Assembly (NCBI GenBank): GCA_000310025.1 | Contig: FN649741.1 | Location: 4,723,587-4,787,586, forward strand | Source: Ectocarpus siliculosus | Taxonomy: Eukaryota > Sar > Phaeophyceae > Ectocarpales > Ectocarpaceae | Direction of reading: 5' to 3' | DNA: 64,000 nucleotides | In this document: positions 10,500-22,000 of the stretch, piece after piece | How the letters are laid out: each line of letters starts with the position of its first letter | Position numbering within the stretch: the first letter of the stretch is position 1 | Notes under the pieces: generated by a model | What the model saw: the letters and a program-made list of their open reading frames with translations, nothing else | What the model was told of the DNA's origin: nothing | Databases searched by the model: none | Program-made: the position numbers and the translations under genes

Positions 10500-11540
10500 A
10501 CAGCGGTATGGACCAGACGCCGACTGTACATAGAAGTTGGCGAGTGTCGACTGAGTTGTGTTGTGACGGCATCTTCCACGCACTTCTGCCAGCGCTGCTT
10601 TGTTGTTTGGAGTCTTGTAGGTCGAGATACAGCAGTGGGATTCTCGAGTTGTGGAGGCAAAAGTATGCCTGCAGCCACAGCAAAAAATTGCATGCATGCA
10701 TAGCTCGACTACCGTGCTGCTGTGTTTTTACTACAGACCAACTGGATGGGATACTTCCTGCCACGGCTAACCATACTACAACGCGATGTAAACATCCGTT
10801 CTTGTGTCGTGCGGCTGCTTCGTGTATCGACGACAGATACACACGCAGGGCTCTCGCGACGTTGTCGTTATTGCGCGGGAGGACCCCCCCGAGATCTTCC
10901 ACATATATATATGGTGCGCCGACGACGGCAGTACTACTGTGCATAGATGTTGTAGGAGAGTGGAGTTGTGCTGTCACGGCATCTTTCCCGCACTCTCCTA
11001 CCGGTGTTTGCGTCATGCAGTCTTCTACGCCGGAAGACGAGAGTGGTTTGGGTTCCCGTGTTGGTTGTGCAGCAAACGTGCCTGCAACAACAACAGAGGA
11101 TACGGTGTTATCCGCTCACCTTTTTTTTTTTGCGACATGAATCAATTTTTTTTTTCTGAATATGACACAACGAATCCATCTCTGTCATAGGTAAGAGTCA
11201 GAGTCAGATTAGCAATGAATTCATAGCGTCAGAAAAAGCTACCTGTATGTCTACGATTTCCCAGACAGCATATAGGGACATGTATGTCCCCTGCGGCATT
11301 TTTCCATTGTCCTTTGGCACTGCCAAGAAGACCGCCGTATCTTTACGCAGTCCAACTTTTGCTTTTATAATTTTACATCGAACGACGGGGGACGGGTCGC
11401 GACCTTCATCATGCCCACCTGCGACTATCGTATCGACGAGACGCCGACTGATCATGGTCGTAAGAGTGTGGAGTTAGCTGTGTTGTGACGGTATTTTCTA
11501 CGCCCTACCCCGTCCGATACATGCAGCGGCGACTTGCAAG
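10500..11540 (+). repeat. Degenerate ~450-bp repeats, three copies
   Basis: A motif string of GACGCCGACTG.., GAGTGTGGAGTTGTG.TGTGACGGCATCTT..CGC, and later TGTGCAGCAAACGTGCCTGCAACAACAA recurs at about 10505-10690, 10915-11100 and 11425-11575, with heavy divergence. TA-dinucleotide runs (10404, 10905, 11598) accompany them. A 210-codon ORF at 10508-11140 crosses two copies and is Cys-rich without domain structure, so I regard it as chance. Confidence 0.5.
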
Positions 11541-11575
11541 CAAGTGTCCGTGCAACAACGACAAAAAAAAACGCG

Positions 11576-12770
11576 TCCATGCATATGTAGATAAGTCGAT
11601 ATATATATCTGTTTTTGCTTCACAGCAGGACAACTTCAGGTTGACATTATTTTTGTTTGACACCACCGGAGGCCGGTTGTTGTTGTTGTTGTTTTTCTTC
11701 ACATTAAACTCGTGTCAGTTGCTAATCCCAAAATCTAGCAAAGACTCGGCCCGTGGTCACAAAAATGCTAAAGCCATCAGAAGATCTAAAGAACGCACAC
11801 TATTAGCAAGAAAAGGGTACACAAGCCCAAGGAGGTACACCTACAATCCCTGCAGCACGGAGGCCGGTGGATCTTTACGAAGTCCATGTTCCGTTTTATT
11901 TGTTTTAACGATTTTACCCCGGAGACGCAAGAAAGGATAAAATGAATGGCAACATGTACCACTTCGTGACGTCACATAGATAGGATGACAAAAGAAAAGT
12001 TGGAAAAGAAGAATACGGTAACCTGTAGTCTATTTCACATTAAATTTGTTAGTACACGCCGGACTTCTTCCACACATCTGGGTTCGAATCCAAACACCAA
12101 ACTGAAATGCCCTAATATTATCGATCGCCCTCGACCATTTGTGACGTTTGCCACCAGTTCGTCGTGCTCCGGCGTCCGACCCATTGAATATACCTCCTGG
12201 AGTGAGTACGCGAACAACTCATCACAACACTACACCGTAGTGCTCCACCAGAAGACCCAAAAACGTGTCGCAGGCGCTGCCAATTGAAATGGCTTTCTTC
12301 TTTGATGTACCCGCGAAGATTTGCATCTTTTGGGGACGGCTGCAGTGGTTATTCAATCAACTGCCATCACACTAGACACCCCGTGAGGATGATGCGTACT
12401 GCGGAATTACAGGAAAGACCGAGTACGTGTTGGAGTCCATGCCAACTGCAAAGGGCAACAAAAACCATGATCGTGCGCCTGAGTGTCCCAAACATGTAAT
12501 ACTATCAGGTTGAAACAGCCGGACGCCAAGTGTGGAAAAAGGCTCGTATGACCCGACTTTCGGTGCACATCAGCATCAACTGATGAAGTAAGCAGTATGA
12601 CACCGACACAGCAATCGGGAAAATTTGAATATTTTTATTGGGCCTTCCTAAAGATTCCGAAAGACGACACGCACGTCGTTCACACGTCCAGCCCCACCAA
12701 TAATAGGTTTCTAGCGCTCAACCCTACCACACAGCAACCCAGTGCTTTACCACGCACTGTACACCCCAAC
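11576..12770. other. Unassigned stretch
   Basis: Contains T-rich and A-rich tracts and short ORFs only. A tRNA-like B-box word, GGTTCGAATCC, occurs at 12081-12091 but has no cloverleaf around it. Nothing else can be supported. Confidence 0.35.
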
Positions 12771-12772
12771 TC

Positions 12773-14036
12773 ATGACCGATCCAAGAGATCGCGGCAACA
12801 ACCGCCGTCGAGACGACACAAACACAAGGAACCGCCGGTACCGAGTTGTCAACGCCACCGACATAAACACGCGTCGAGGGGCTCAGCGTGCTGCCTCCGC
12901 CGATGCCCTCAACGCCCATCGTAGAGCACAGTACTCCGCGTCGGCAGAGGCCATCAACAGCCGTCGTAGAAATCGCCATGCCGACAGAGCACAACAGCTC
13001 AACGCCGCACGTCGACGGCGTAGAGCGACCGTCATCAACAACAAAAGGGGGTTGCCCTTCAACGACATCTTTCACGCCGAGGACGACTCCACCTCACTAC
13101 GAGCCATTGTTGGAGACCGCCAGCGAGCCTTGGAGGAGGCGCGACGAGACCAGGGCATCACAGCGCAGACCGGAGATCCTTGCCGGCATTGTGGCGCCAA
13201 ACTGTTCGCTAAAGAGTCCAAGGGCATTTGTTGCAAGAATGGGAAGTACATCCTCCCGCGACTGCCGCCACTACGTACCCCCTTCATTGAAAGAATTGTA
13301 CGATTCTCCGGAGCCATCAGCGCAGAGGTTCAGGAAGGAATCGAGGATGTATAACTGCCGATGCAACTTCGCCTCGCTCAACGTGGAGGATGGTGAACTC
13401 AAAAAAATGTTCGGTGACCATCTCTTGTCCGTCCAAGGGAGGTGAGATCGATTCACATGTGCAACGATATATGCTACAATTGTATAATGAGGTATAGATT
13501 CATTCGTGTGGTCTTTCATTTCTATTTTCCTTCGTGGTTTAAATCACGTACGTTTGATTCGTTCGATAGCATATAATTGAGTGTAGATTAGTTCGTGTCA
13601 TCTTTCGTATATATCTTTATTCGTGTTACAAAATACAATACATCCATATAAAAGCGTATTTTCGTCTTTTCTTCTGTACGACGCAATACCCGTACACCTT
13701 CCGATACAAAAAACAATGTCACTAACATTAACAATAATTTCCCTCCTCCGTTCATATTCCATTCACACACCGCATCACAAGTTCGTACATCCTGCGCTCT
13801 CCCCCATGTACACCGTTCCTGCCCATCTCTTTGGCCAGAACTTACCATTCTGTTCGAGACGGCGGCCATTCCAACGTTCAATGGCTCCTACATGACCCCA
13901 ACTTCGTCTCTAGCCACCTCGACAAAGGGACCATGACGACGATACTGCGCGAGTTGCGATCCACATCACCCTATGTCGGACGCCTCAAAGCCGCCATGAG
14001 CACTCGGTGGGTGCCTACCGTCACGACCTATACTTA
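12773..14036 (+). pseudogene. Helitron replicase N-terminal fragment, copy 2, with intron
   Basis: The frame from 12773 has an Arg/Ala-rich repeat region (units like RRRAQYSASAEAINS). It is followed by a zinc motif, CRHCGAKLFAKES..CC..GK, then LPPL, as in Helitron-like N-terminal regions and as in the copy at 14.4-17.2 kb. A one-base slip near 13280 in a C run moves the reading to another frame (..KELYDSPEPSAQRFRKESRMYN..). This ends at a GTGAGA donor (exon end 13441). An acceptor TTTGGCCAG at 13831-13838 joins in phase to TYHSVRDGGHSNVQWLLHDPNF.., the expected continuation. The 397-bp intron fits GT-AG. The reading ends near 14030. It lacks the HUH replicase core and the helicase. Confidence 0.6.
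13442..13838 (+). other. Predicted intron in Helitron fragment
   Basis: Begins GTGAGATCG and ends TTTGGCCAG. Joining its flanks completes an AGA codon and restores similarity to the Helitron N-terminal region. It is AT-rich compared with its exons. Confidence 0.55.
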
Positions 14037-14040
14037 AAAG

Positions 14041-14471
14041 TTAGACGATAGCAAAATATTCGAGTATCATTTGGCTCTGTTAGACATGTCGAACGTGCTT
14101 CCTGCTGCCAACATCCCCACATACCACTTCGTATCCATATTGTGCATATGTTTCTATGATATGTTGGGTACCTTTCTTGTCGGCAATCTCCATCATAATG
14201 TGCATAATGCATAATGTGTACTTCGGTTTTTCGGCTTTACAATTTCCGATAGACCAGACTATGGACTCACACGTCCCTTCCCCCTCCGCAGGACCGCGCG
14301 CTCGTCGAGTGCCGAAAATTCTTCACAAATTCCTTACCTCTCCACTTCTTCCCCCTACAAATCCTCTACCCTTCTTCTTCTTCTTTGCTTCCCCACGGAC
14401 ACTCACTACCATCGGGCCGGGATGTTGGCCCCCAGGCCCATTGGGGGGCGGGGGGCCAATCCTTAACCCTA
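14041..14471. other. Spacer between Helitron fragments
   Basis: CT-rich and low complexity with short ORFs. It ends in CCTTAACCCTAG directly before the Helitron homology. No gene is supported. Confidence 0.35.
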
Positions 14472-17157
14472 GTTCGTAACTACGCCAAAGAACTACCGTT
14501 CGACGATCTTCAAGCACGTGTTGATGAGATACGCACACGAGCTTCAACGGATGACGGTGTGGTCACTTCTCACGACGCTATTATTATGCGCATGTTTCAC
14601 ACACGAAACCCTACTGGAATTCGCCGTCGTAAACGTTTTCTGCCTTTACATCTGAAGATTTCCGATTTTTCAACTGCCGAGTTTCATGTGCTTGAAGCTC
14701 GTGTACAACATATCCGAGCGCATGCGAGCCTTTACGGTTCCGTTACTGTTGCTGATGCTGCAATTATGCGATTATATCACACACGAACACCCAAAGCTAT
14801 TCGCCGCCGTCAAAAAATATCTTCACTAGAAACAAGTTCGACCTCTACGCAATCAAAATCTGTTCATAGCCGGCCGCGGACACGATCGCGCACGCGTAGT
14901 ACTCATGCACCTGCACCTGCACAAGAAAGTTCAGCGGACACGACGAGTGGAAGACCTCCCCGAACACGCACGCATTGTCGTCGTCCCGCTATGTCGCCTG
15001 CCGAAGAGAAGTGCAATTCTACTGCCCAAATCCGTGCACGATCCAATAGTACACGTGAAGATAAGATAAGTGAGCCCGATAGTAGCACACGAACTACTCG
15101 TCGTAGAAACAACCATGCGCCTGCAGAAGCAAAGATAACGACACCTGAATCTCAGTCCCTTCAAGTTCACAACGGGAATGTAGACGAACAACTAGAGGCT
15201 GAGATTAATAGCACTAATTTCTCAGGACACTTATCTACTTCTATAGCAGCCGCAATTCGGCTGGCTGCGTCCGCAGGGACCATCACTCAACAACAATCAA
15301 GTGCAATGCGTCGTCATCGTCTACTGCAACCCAGAGCAAGAACGAGAAGAACAGCGCTACGTCGTTTCATCGTTCAACGTCGTAGGCAAAACAATCCACG
15401 GGTTGGCGTCATCGCCTTTGGTGACAACAGTATTTCGCTCCCCGAAGAGCACAAATTTCAGTATCCGCTCCTCTCTGATCCCAACAACATCGTCTGTCAA
15501 CATTGTGGAGCCAAGCTATGGAAAGAAGAAGTTATCAACTGTTGCAGCAACGGTAAATTCTCCGTCGCCAACTTGCCTCCGTTACCAGACGCTGCCAGAG
15601 AGTTGTTCAATCACCCCGACGTAATCCAACACCAATGGCGATTAAATAGTCTGTTTTCTTTTACGGCTCTAGGGGCAAGTCCGAAAGGGTGTTGGGAAGG
15701 AACGCCGTCTCCGCCGTCAATGCTCACGATGTGTGGCAAGGCATATCGCCGAATATTTGATGCCGAAAACCTATACACAGGAGAACAACGTCAACCATCA
15801 AATAACGCGAGATTTTATGTCTACGACGACGAGCACAGAGCGCACGGCGAAAGCCTCGGCATCGATCCTAATATCGTCGACTCCGTCCGAAACCTTCTCA
15901 GTCAACACAACTCGTGGGTTAATACTTACCAGAGCGCCGTAGACGAAATCGTCAGAAATGACCATGAGATCCACGACGCACAGATTTGCTTTGGACCTGT
16001 AGATCGGACGACACATGGCCCTATTTTGGGTGATCTGCCCACGACGTCGGAGATCGCAGCATGCATATTCCAAGAAGACACGACGGCACAACTTTTCCGA
16101 CAAGTATACACATTCCCCCGTAACGGTGACTCGGGAAGACCACGGTTTGTACCTATATTCTCTGCCAGTTACGAGCCTCTCGGTTATCCCTTGCTGTTTT
16201 TCTCTGGCACATCAGGGTGGTCAAAGGGAACGTGGCTACGCGACGAAAGACGCGTCGCCGGCGAAACCGTCGGACCATCCGGTCACAAAGTTCCTATCGC
16301 TCACTACGTGCGACAAAGAGTACTTTCCGAGCCCACTTTTCACCTATTTAGTAGAGTTACGCAGGAGTACCTCTGCGACATGTACTCACGTCAAGAAGAA
16401 CAAAGCCTCCAGTACCTGTCCTCAGCTGAAGGCCAGAAACGTGCCACCACGTACAAAACTTTAGAGGACGCGCCCCAGGAAGCTCAGATAGGTAAAACGC
16501 TCCCGAAAACCTTTCACGGGCATCCAGCCAAAATGAAAGCAAACACAACCGACGCCTTAGCTATTGTATCACGTAAGGGACGCCCTAGTGCCATGCTCAC
16601 CATGACATGCAATGGTAACTGGGAAGCAATTCAAGCTAATCTGTTACCCGGTCAAACAGCGTACGACAGGCCAGACTTATGCGACCGTGTCTTCAAAATT
16701 AAAATGGCTGAACTCATGGAAGACCTCAGGAGTGGCAAGATTTTTGGACCGATTGACTTTGAGATGAGCTGCGTAGAGTTCCAGAAGAGGGGCATGCCCC
16801 ATATGCATTTAGTAGTGCGCTTAGAGGGACCTTTGCCCGATCAGATGGGAGAAATGGACGAATGGTGTTGGGCGGAAGTGCCGCCGCCAGAGCTCAACAA
16901 TGGTAGATCAAGAGATCAAGTAAGTGCTGAACCTCATGGTACATAAACAGTGTGGCAGTCACAACCCCACATCACCGTGCATGAAGGAAGATCGAAAACG
17001 GCCTGGAGTTAAGGTGTGCGGCAAAAACTATCCCCAACCATGGCGTGACGTAGCCGCTGTGGGCAAGACCGGTAGAGCCGAGTACCGTCGTAGAGATACC
17101 GGAGAGAGATTTCCCTACACACACAGAGTGAACGGCAAGTTTGCGTGGTTGACTATG
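14472..17157 (+). pseudogene. Helitron Rep (HUH) replicase, truncated
   Basis: The open frame runs 14385-16946; the part homologous to copy 1 starts at 14472. Order: two ~45-residue internal repeats (..HTRNPTGIRRR.. and ..HTRTPKAIRRR..), a Ser/Thr/Arg-rich stretch, a zinc motif CQHCGAKLW..CC..GK followed by LPPLP, the Helitron-like N domain, then the Rep core with AMLTMTCNGNW, GQTAYDRPDLCDRVFK, and the HUH-type FQKRGMPHMHLVV. At about 16930 a one-base shift moves to the 16924-17199 frame, which continues the family (LNLMVHKQCGSHNP..PCM, then YRRRD). Similarity is lost near 17157, before the two catalytic tyrosines and the Pif1-like helicase, so the element cannot mobilise itself. A full Helitron protein is usually well over 1,200 residues. 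Confidence 0.8.
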
Positions 17158-18060
17158 CCGTTTCGTGTGGTTTGCGTTGGGTGGCGCCCGTGTTGTTGAC
17201 TACGCCGTGTCGTGTCGTTGCGTGGACCGTGCTTTAATTTACCGTTGCCTTAGTGTGCACCGTGTGACTTAGTTGTTAAGCCGTCTCGTGTCGTATGCTT
17301 AAGAACGTGTTTCTGCTCACTACTGCTCACAACGCACGTTCAGTGTGTGACTTCGCCCTATGTGGTACATCATTTCTCACATCTGCATACTGCGGGAACA
17401 AATTGCTGGGAATCTCACAGCCACCGCATACCATCGTTTACCAGGCGCCAAGAAACATGCGTCTTGCGGTACGCTTCTCTCAGCGTGGCGGCGTAAGCCA
17501 CCGAAAGCCTTGTACACGTACACACTATAACACCGCCGTACGGTTGCGATCGAATCAGTGCAAGCTCGGCTGCGAGCAGGATTTCATGACAAAAAAACGC
17601 GGAAAAAACTCGAACACTTGGTTTAAATATTATCTTAATACCTTCAAAGTTATGCATGCAAAATTCCACCCACCAGTTGTGGGTGCCCAACAATCAGCAA
17701 TGCACCTCGAGCGAGTATCAACTCTAGACACCCAACAGCCAAAAGGACACAAAAGAAAAAACATGGCGAAAACATTATGTGCGAAAATCAAACGCTTGCC
17801 AAACTTGAACACGACATCACCTCTATTCATCACACGCCAAAGTGGTCGGACATGAAATCAAGCACACCTTGCCATTACGTATTACAAGTCCCAAAACCAA
17901 GTTCACACAGCATAAATTGTCTGCAGGAGGTACGGCCTCTGTTCGCACTATTTAATGTAGTAGCTCTACTGCTGAAACTGCGGGAAGGTGTGTGGTTGTG
18001 ATGGCAGTGGGGGGCGACAGGAGTAGGCGCGTAGGCGCCGGAGCGAAAAAAGGGGGTAGA
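17158..18060. other. Unassigned stretch
   Basis: The first part repeats words like CCGTGTCGTGTCGT (17150-17300). The rest holds short ORFs on both strands without recognisable motifs. Confidence 0.35.
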
Positions 18061-18097
18061 CAGCTGGGAAACTGACCCCCCCCGGTAAAAAGGGAGC

Positions 18098-18235
18098 CAA
18101 AATATCGAATATCGAATACCGATATCGATACCGATACCGATTCGTATCGACAAATATCGGCGTGGAAACCGGCAATACCGATACTGCGTATCGTCGATAT
18201 ATATCAGTTTTGTATCGATATTCGATACCCAATAT
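18098..18235. repeat. TCGATA-type simple-sequence tract
   Basis: Dense, partly palindromic run of ATCGAATATCGAATACCGATATCGATACCG-like words over about 140 bp. It sits upstream of a truncated copy of the short ORF start seen at 37116, in the place where that locus has TTAGGG repeats. Smaller tracts of the same type occur at 1310-1400 and 3410-3510. Confidence 0.8.
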
Positions 18236-18242
18236 CCAACCC

Positions 18243-18400
18243 TGTCGTGTAGGCTTCTCTGGTTGCTCTTCAGCGGCTACCACTCGAAGAGCGAAACGCC
18301 TCTATTTTCCCGCACGATGGAAGGTGCATCCAAGACGAGAAGCAATCAGTTGGACAGGGACCAGCGGCAACAGCGCACACCCTTCCGAGAATTGCCTAGT
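18243..18400 (+). pseudogene. Truncated copy of the MEGASK ORF start
   Basis: Matches 37086-37190 (GGCTTCTCTGGTTGCTCTTC.. and ATGGAAGGTGCATCCAAGA.. through CAGCGCACACCCTTCCGAGAATTGCCTAG). The ATG at 18317 opens MEGASKTRSNQLDRDQ.., then similarity ends at 18400 where the other copy continues into RRPKMPLPP. Function unknown. Confidence 0.6.
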
Positions 18401-19053
18401 TTAAAGGAGGTGAAGCCGTGGGCGGTAGCTTGCTCCTAGAGATAGATGAAGGTAGGTTCTGTCGTTGACACGCTTGTCCACGACCACGTTGAGATGGGAA
18501 AGTTGATTGTTATTGCTGAGAGACGATCAGCAAGGGTCTGAGGTGAAGTGGGGATCCAACTTCACCTCGGGGGTACACAGACTAGACAAATTCTAAGAGG
18601 GTAGGCGTCTGAAGGGTATACCTCCAGGGACCGAGCCACATCCTATCAACAATAAGATGTACCCTATTCAAGCTAGCAGCCACACTCCTTAACACTAGCC
18701 CACCCTGAATATCATATATGCAGATTCTATACTCAAATCAATGCTCAAATCCTGAAAGCTACAATAAAGATTTAGCTAACGATTTATGGTCATGAATCGA
18801 CGATATGACTCTTCACAAAACATCCAAAAGGAGGGTGAGTTGTAGAAATATCCCGAATCAACCCCCACACCATCATTGAGACGAAAGATGGATGCGAACG
18901 ATCACGAGACGACACATCGACAGCTCAAGGACAACGCTCATACCAATGAAGGGATAAAGCCAAGAAGAATATGTAGCGCGGCAGAGCACGCCATCCCCAA
19001 CAGACGACGACAAGGAAAATACAATCAAAATCCAAACGCCACACACCACTCTT
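18401..19053. other. Unassigned stretch, possibly 3' region of gypsy element
   Basis: No ORF of note. It may include the 3' untranslated region and LTR of the adjoining minus-strand gypsy element, but with only one copy in the window an LTR cannot be recognised. Confidence 0.3.
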
Positions 19054-22000
19054 TTACGCGCACCCGCGCGTATTACAACGGGAGGAATGAGGGTGACTAC
19101 ACGAGAGAGTCCAAAATACGGCAACAAAACTCAAAACCCAAGCAAACTTCCGAACGAATACGGCCTTTGATACTGGACGCGACGTAAAGGAGAAAAACTT
19201 AACGCAATCTAAGAAAACGCCAAGGAAGGGCAGGAGAAATGAACGACAGGCAAACGCACCGAGAACAATTTCCAGCGTGTCAAGGAACCCAAACCGTATA
19301 GAGAGGCGGCAACGGCAAGACCTAAAAAAAAAAAAAACAAGGATGCAAAGCATGAAGTATTGGACAGCGAGTACCAAACCCAAACCGTATAGGACAGCGA
19401 GTACGCCGCTACGGCCCCGCACCAGTTGATGTCCCGAAATGTAGTCGACCTCGAGGCGCCCGACCGGCACCGACACATCATCCGCGGTTACGTGAAACGG
19501 TGGACATTTATCTCCGAAAGAGTGCAGAACATAACGCGAAAGCTCAGCGGGCAGAGATTGTGGCAGGTCGTCCGTCTCGTATGGATTGCGACAGGGCTTG
19601 CAACGAAGGACAGACACGCGACATCGAGCTGCTGGGCCGGAAAGTTCGGAAGGCAGGTCCAGGTAGAGGAGTCTACGCGCCAACGGGCTTCCATCTGGGG
19701 TGGCGTCGGCCGAAGCGGGACCCACCGCAAGAACTTTGTAGGGCCCCGTCCAGGAAAGCGCGAATGTGGCCTTGAGCACCTGGTGATCCGTGTCCTTTCG
19801 CACACCCTGTCGAATCGTAGCAGCCGTGTTGTAGACCCAAGCCCACCCGCCAACGGTAAATTGAGGGAGCTTGTGGATGGCGTCCAGCAGGATGAATTAC
19901 GGCGTTCGATTCGCGAAATCTTCAGGGCGTTGTACTCACGGACAAGTTCGTAGGCCCGGCGCTGGCGATCGACAGCCAGGTTGCAATACTCGAGTTGGTC
20001 GCGGGCCAAGCTTTGATGACCACCTACCGTGGGATGATCGAAAACCGAAAGCGGAAGCCGCGGGATGCGTCCGATGTGGATCTCGTTTGGCGCCAATCCA
20101 GTCGACTGGTTCAGGAATTGTTGTAGGCAAACTCAACGTGCGGGAGATGTACGTCCCAATCGTTTTGCTGTTCGTTGACGACCACCGCAAGCATCTGAGC
20201 CATCGTGTGATTGACGTGTTCCGTGCCGCCGTTGGTCTGCGGGTGATAGGAGCTGGTGGTGACCTTCTTGATTTTCATCACCTCGTAGATCGCCATGGAG
20301 AGCTTCGAGCAGAAATGCAGTCCGCTGTCCGCCAATAACGTAGTCGGACATCCCCACTTGGTCATGTACTGGTTGACGAAGATGTGAGCCGTCCCTTTCG
20401 CCGTAAATTCCGCCGCTGTAACCGCGAACATGTCGGCTCTCCGGCTGAAACGGTCTGTGAACAACAAAATGTAGGAGTTGCCCTTGGCAGTCACTGGCAG
20501 AGGTCCAAAGAAGTCGACACCGACGACCGTACCAGGCCCCTGTGGCAATGGCATAGCGATGACGGGCCACCGAGCGGTCTGACGCGAAGTCTTGCGAGCT
20601 TGACACACCAAACACGCTCGAAGCCACCAGCGCACGGAACGATCCAAACCAATCCACCAGTAGAAACGCTCAAGCAGACGTTGTGTACGATGAACACCGA
20701 GATGGAAGGACGCGGCGGTATGGCAGGCATGAAGGACCCACGGACGCATCAGCATTGGCACGTAGACACGGGGCACACCAGTATCCGGTAGACGAGTGGT
20801 CCTGCCGCCAGAGCGCCCAATCGGCGATGGCGCCGATTTATGTACGAGGAGGGTGACGTTATCGTCGGTCGCGTGCAGTCTGGTTTTCGCCGCCAACGCA
20901 AGGACATCGTCTAACCGAGGGGAGCGAAGAGGAGCACTGAGGGTGAGCAAGTCAGAAGGGGGTGGGGAGGGAGAACCGCGAGACAGAAAACGCATAGCCA
21001 CTACGCATTCGCTCTCCCGCTGTTGTTCCCTAGCCCAATCCACAGTGCTAAAGCTCTGAACACAAGCCCGCAAGTGTGAGGGGTCCAAGTCAGTAGGTTC
21101 CAAACTAAAGTCAGGTGATCCAACGGAAGAGGCTGTAGAACGAGAAGCCCCAGCGACTGTTGCAGCTGCAGTCCGCGGGGTTGTCCGTGAAGGAGACATC
21201 GGGAGGGGCGAAGTCCCAGGCGAAGTCTGTATAGAAGGCAAAACCGGGGATGCAGGACGCTCCGATGCCGGCGAAGGCATCGGTGGCGCAGGGGCAGTCG
21301 ACGAAAACGCCGATGCCGGCGTCGCGGACGGCCGCAATAGACGCGCGACGGTCCGGGTGGCCTTGTTTGTCGAGCGGGATCTGCTAGGGCGACGGGCAGG
21401 CGATGATTTCCGAGGGACGATGGCAGCCCGCGGCTGGCGCCCGAAATAGGCGGGACTGGTGACAGTGCCTCCGGAAGCAGCGGTAGTCTTGGCGCGAGTC
21501 CGTGGAGAAATGAGCGGTCCCCGCTCCGGAAGCGAAGACAAAACGTCCACATATCTAGTGGCCAAAGATGTGGCAGTAGGCATCCCGCGGGACGTAGCAG
21601 GAGTCCAAGGGGAAACAGGCACTGAAGATCCGGGAACAGGCGAGACCATGAAGACCCCCGGAGACCTCCGAGAATCCTCGTAAGCAATCGTCGAGTCCGC
21701 TCGAACATCCAGCCGGCGCGGGTGATGACGGCGAAAATCCCCAAAATCGGAGGGCTGCAGCGCTGGGGGTGAGAAGACTCCCGCCGAGAAGGGAGGGCGG
21801 AGCCCACCCAAACCAACCTCCGGTGTAGACGACGAGTGATAGTTGAGTCCGCAAGCCCGAATGAGGAAAACACCCGCTTGATCGACACCATCAATGCAGT
21901 CGGGGCCGGTTTTGTCCGTGTCTTGTGCTGGTAAAGGCAGCCGCGAAAGAAAATCCGCATTACCGTTTGCCGAACCTTTCCGATATTGCAGGGTGTAGGT

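Noticed and set aside
10508-11140. 210-codon Cys-rich plus ORF
   Set aside because: Spans two copies of a degenerate repeat, has no domain and contains poly-T driven residues at its end.
12060-12110. Possible tRNA (GGTTCGAATCC B-box word)
   Set aside because: The T-arm pairing is imperfect and no A box, anticodon arm or acceptor stem could be built upstream.
15733-15942. Short plus ORF inside the Helitron region
   Set aside because: Alternate-frame shadow of the Helitron replicase frame.
18098-18235. CRISPR-like or origin-like palindromic repeats
   Set aside because: Repeats are short and contiguous with no unique spacers, and the setting is eukaryotic.
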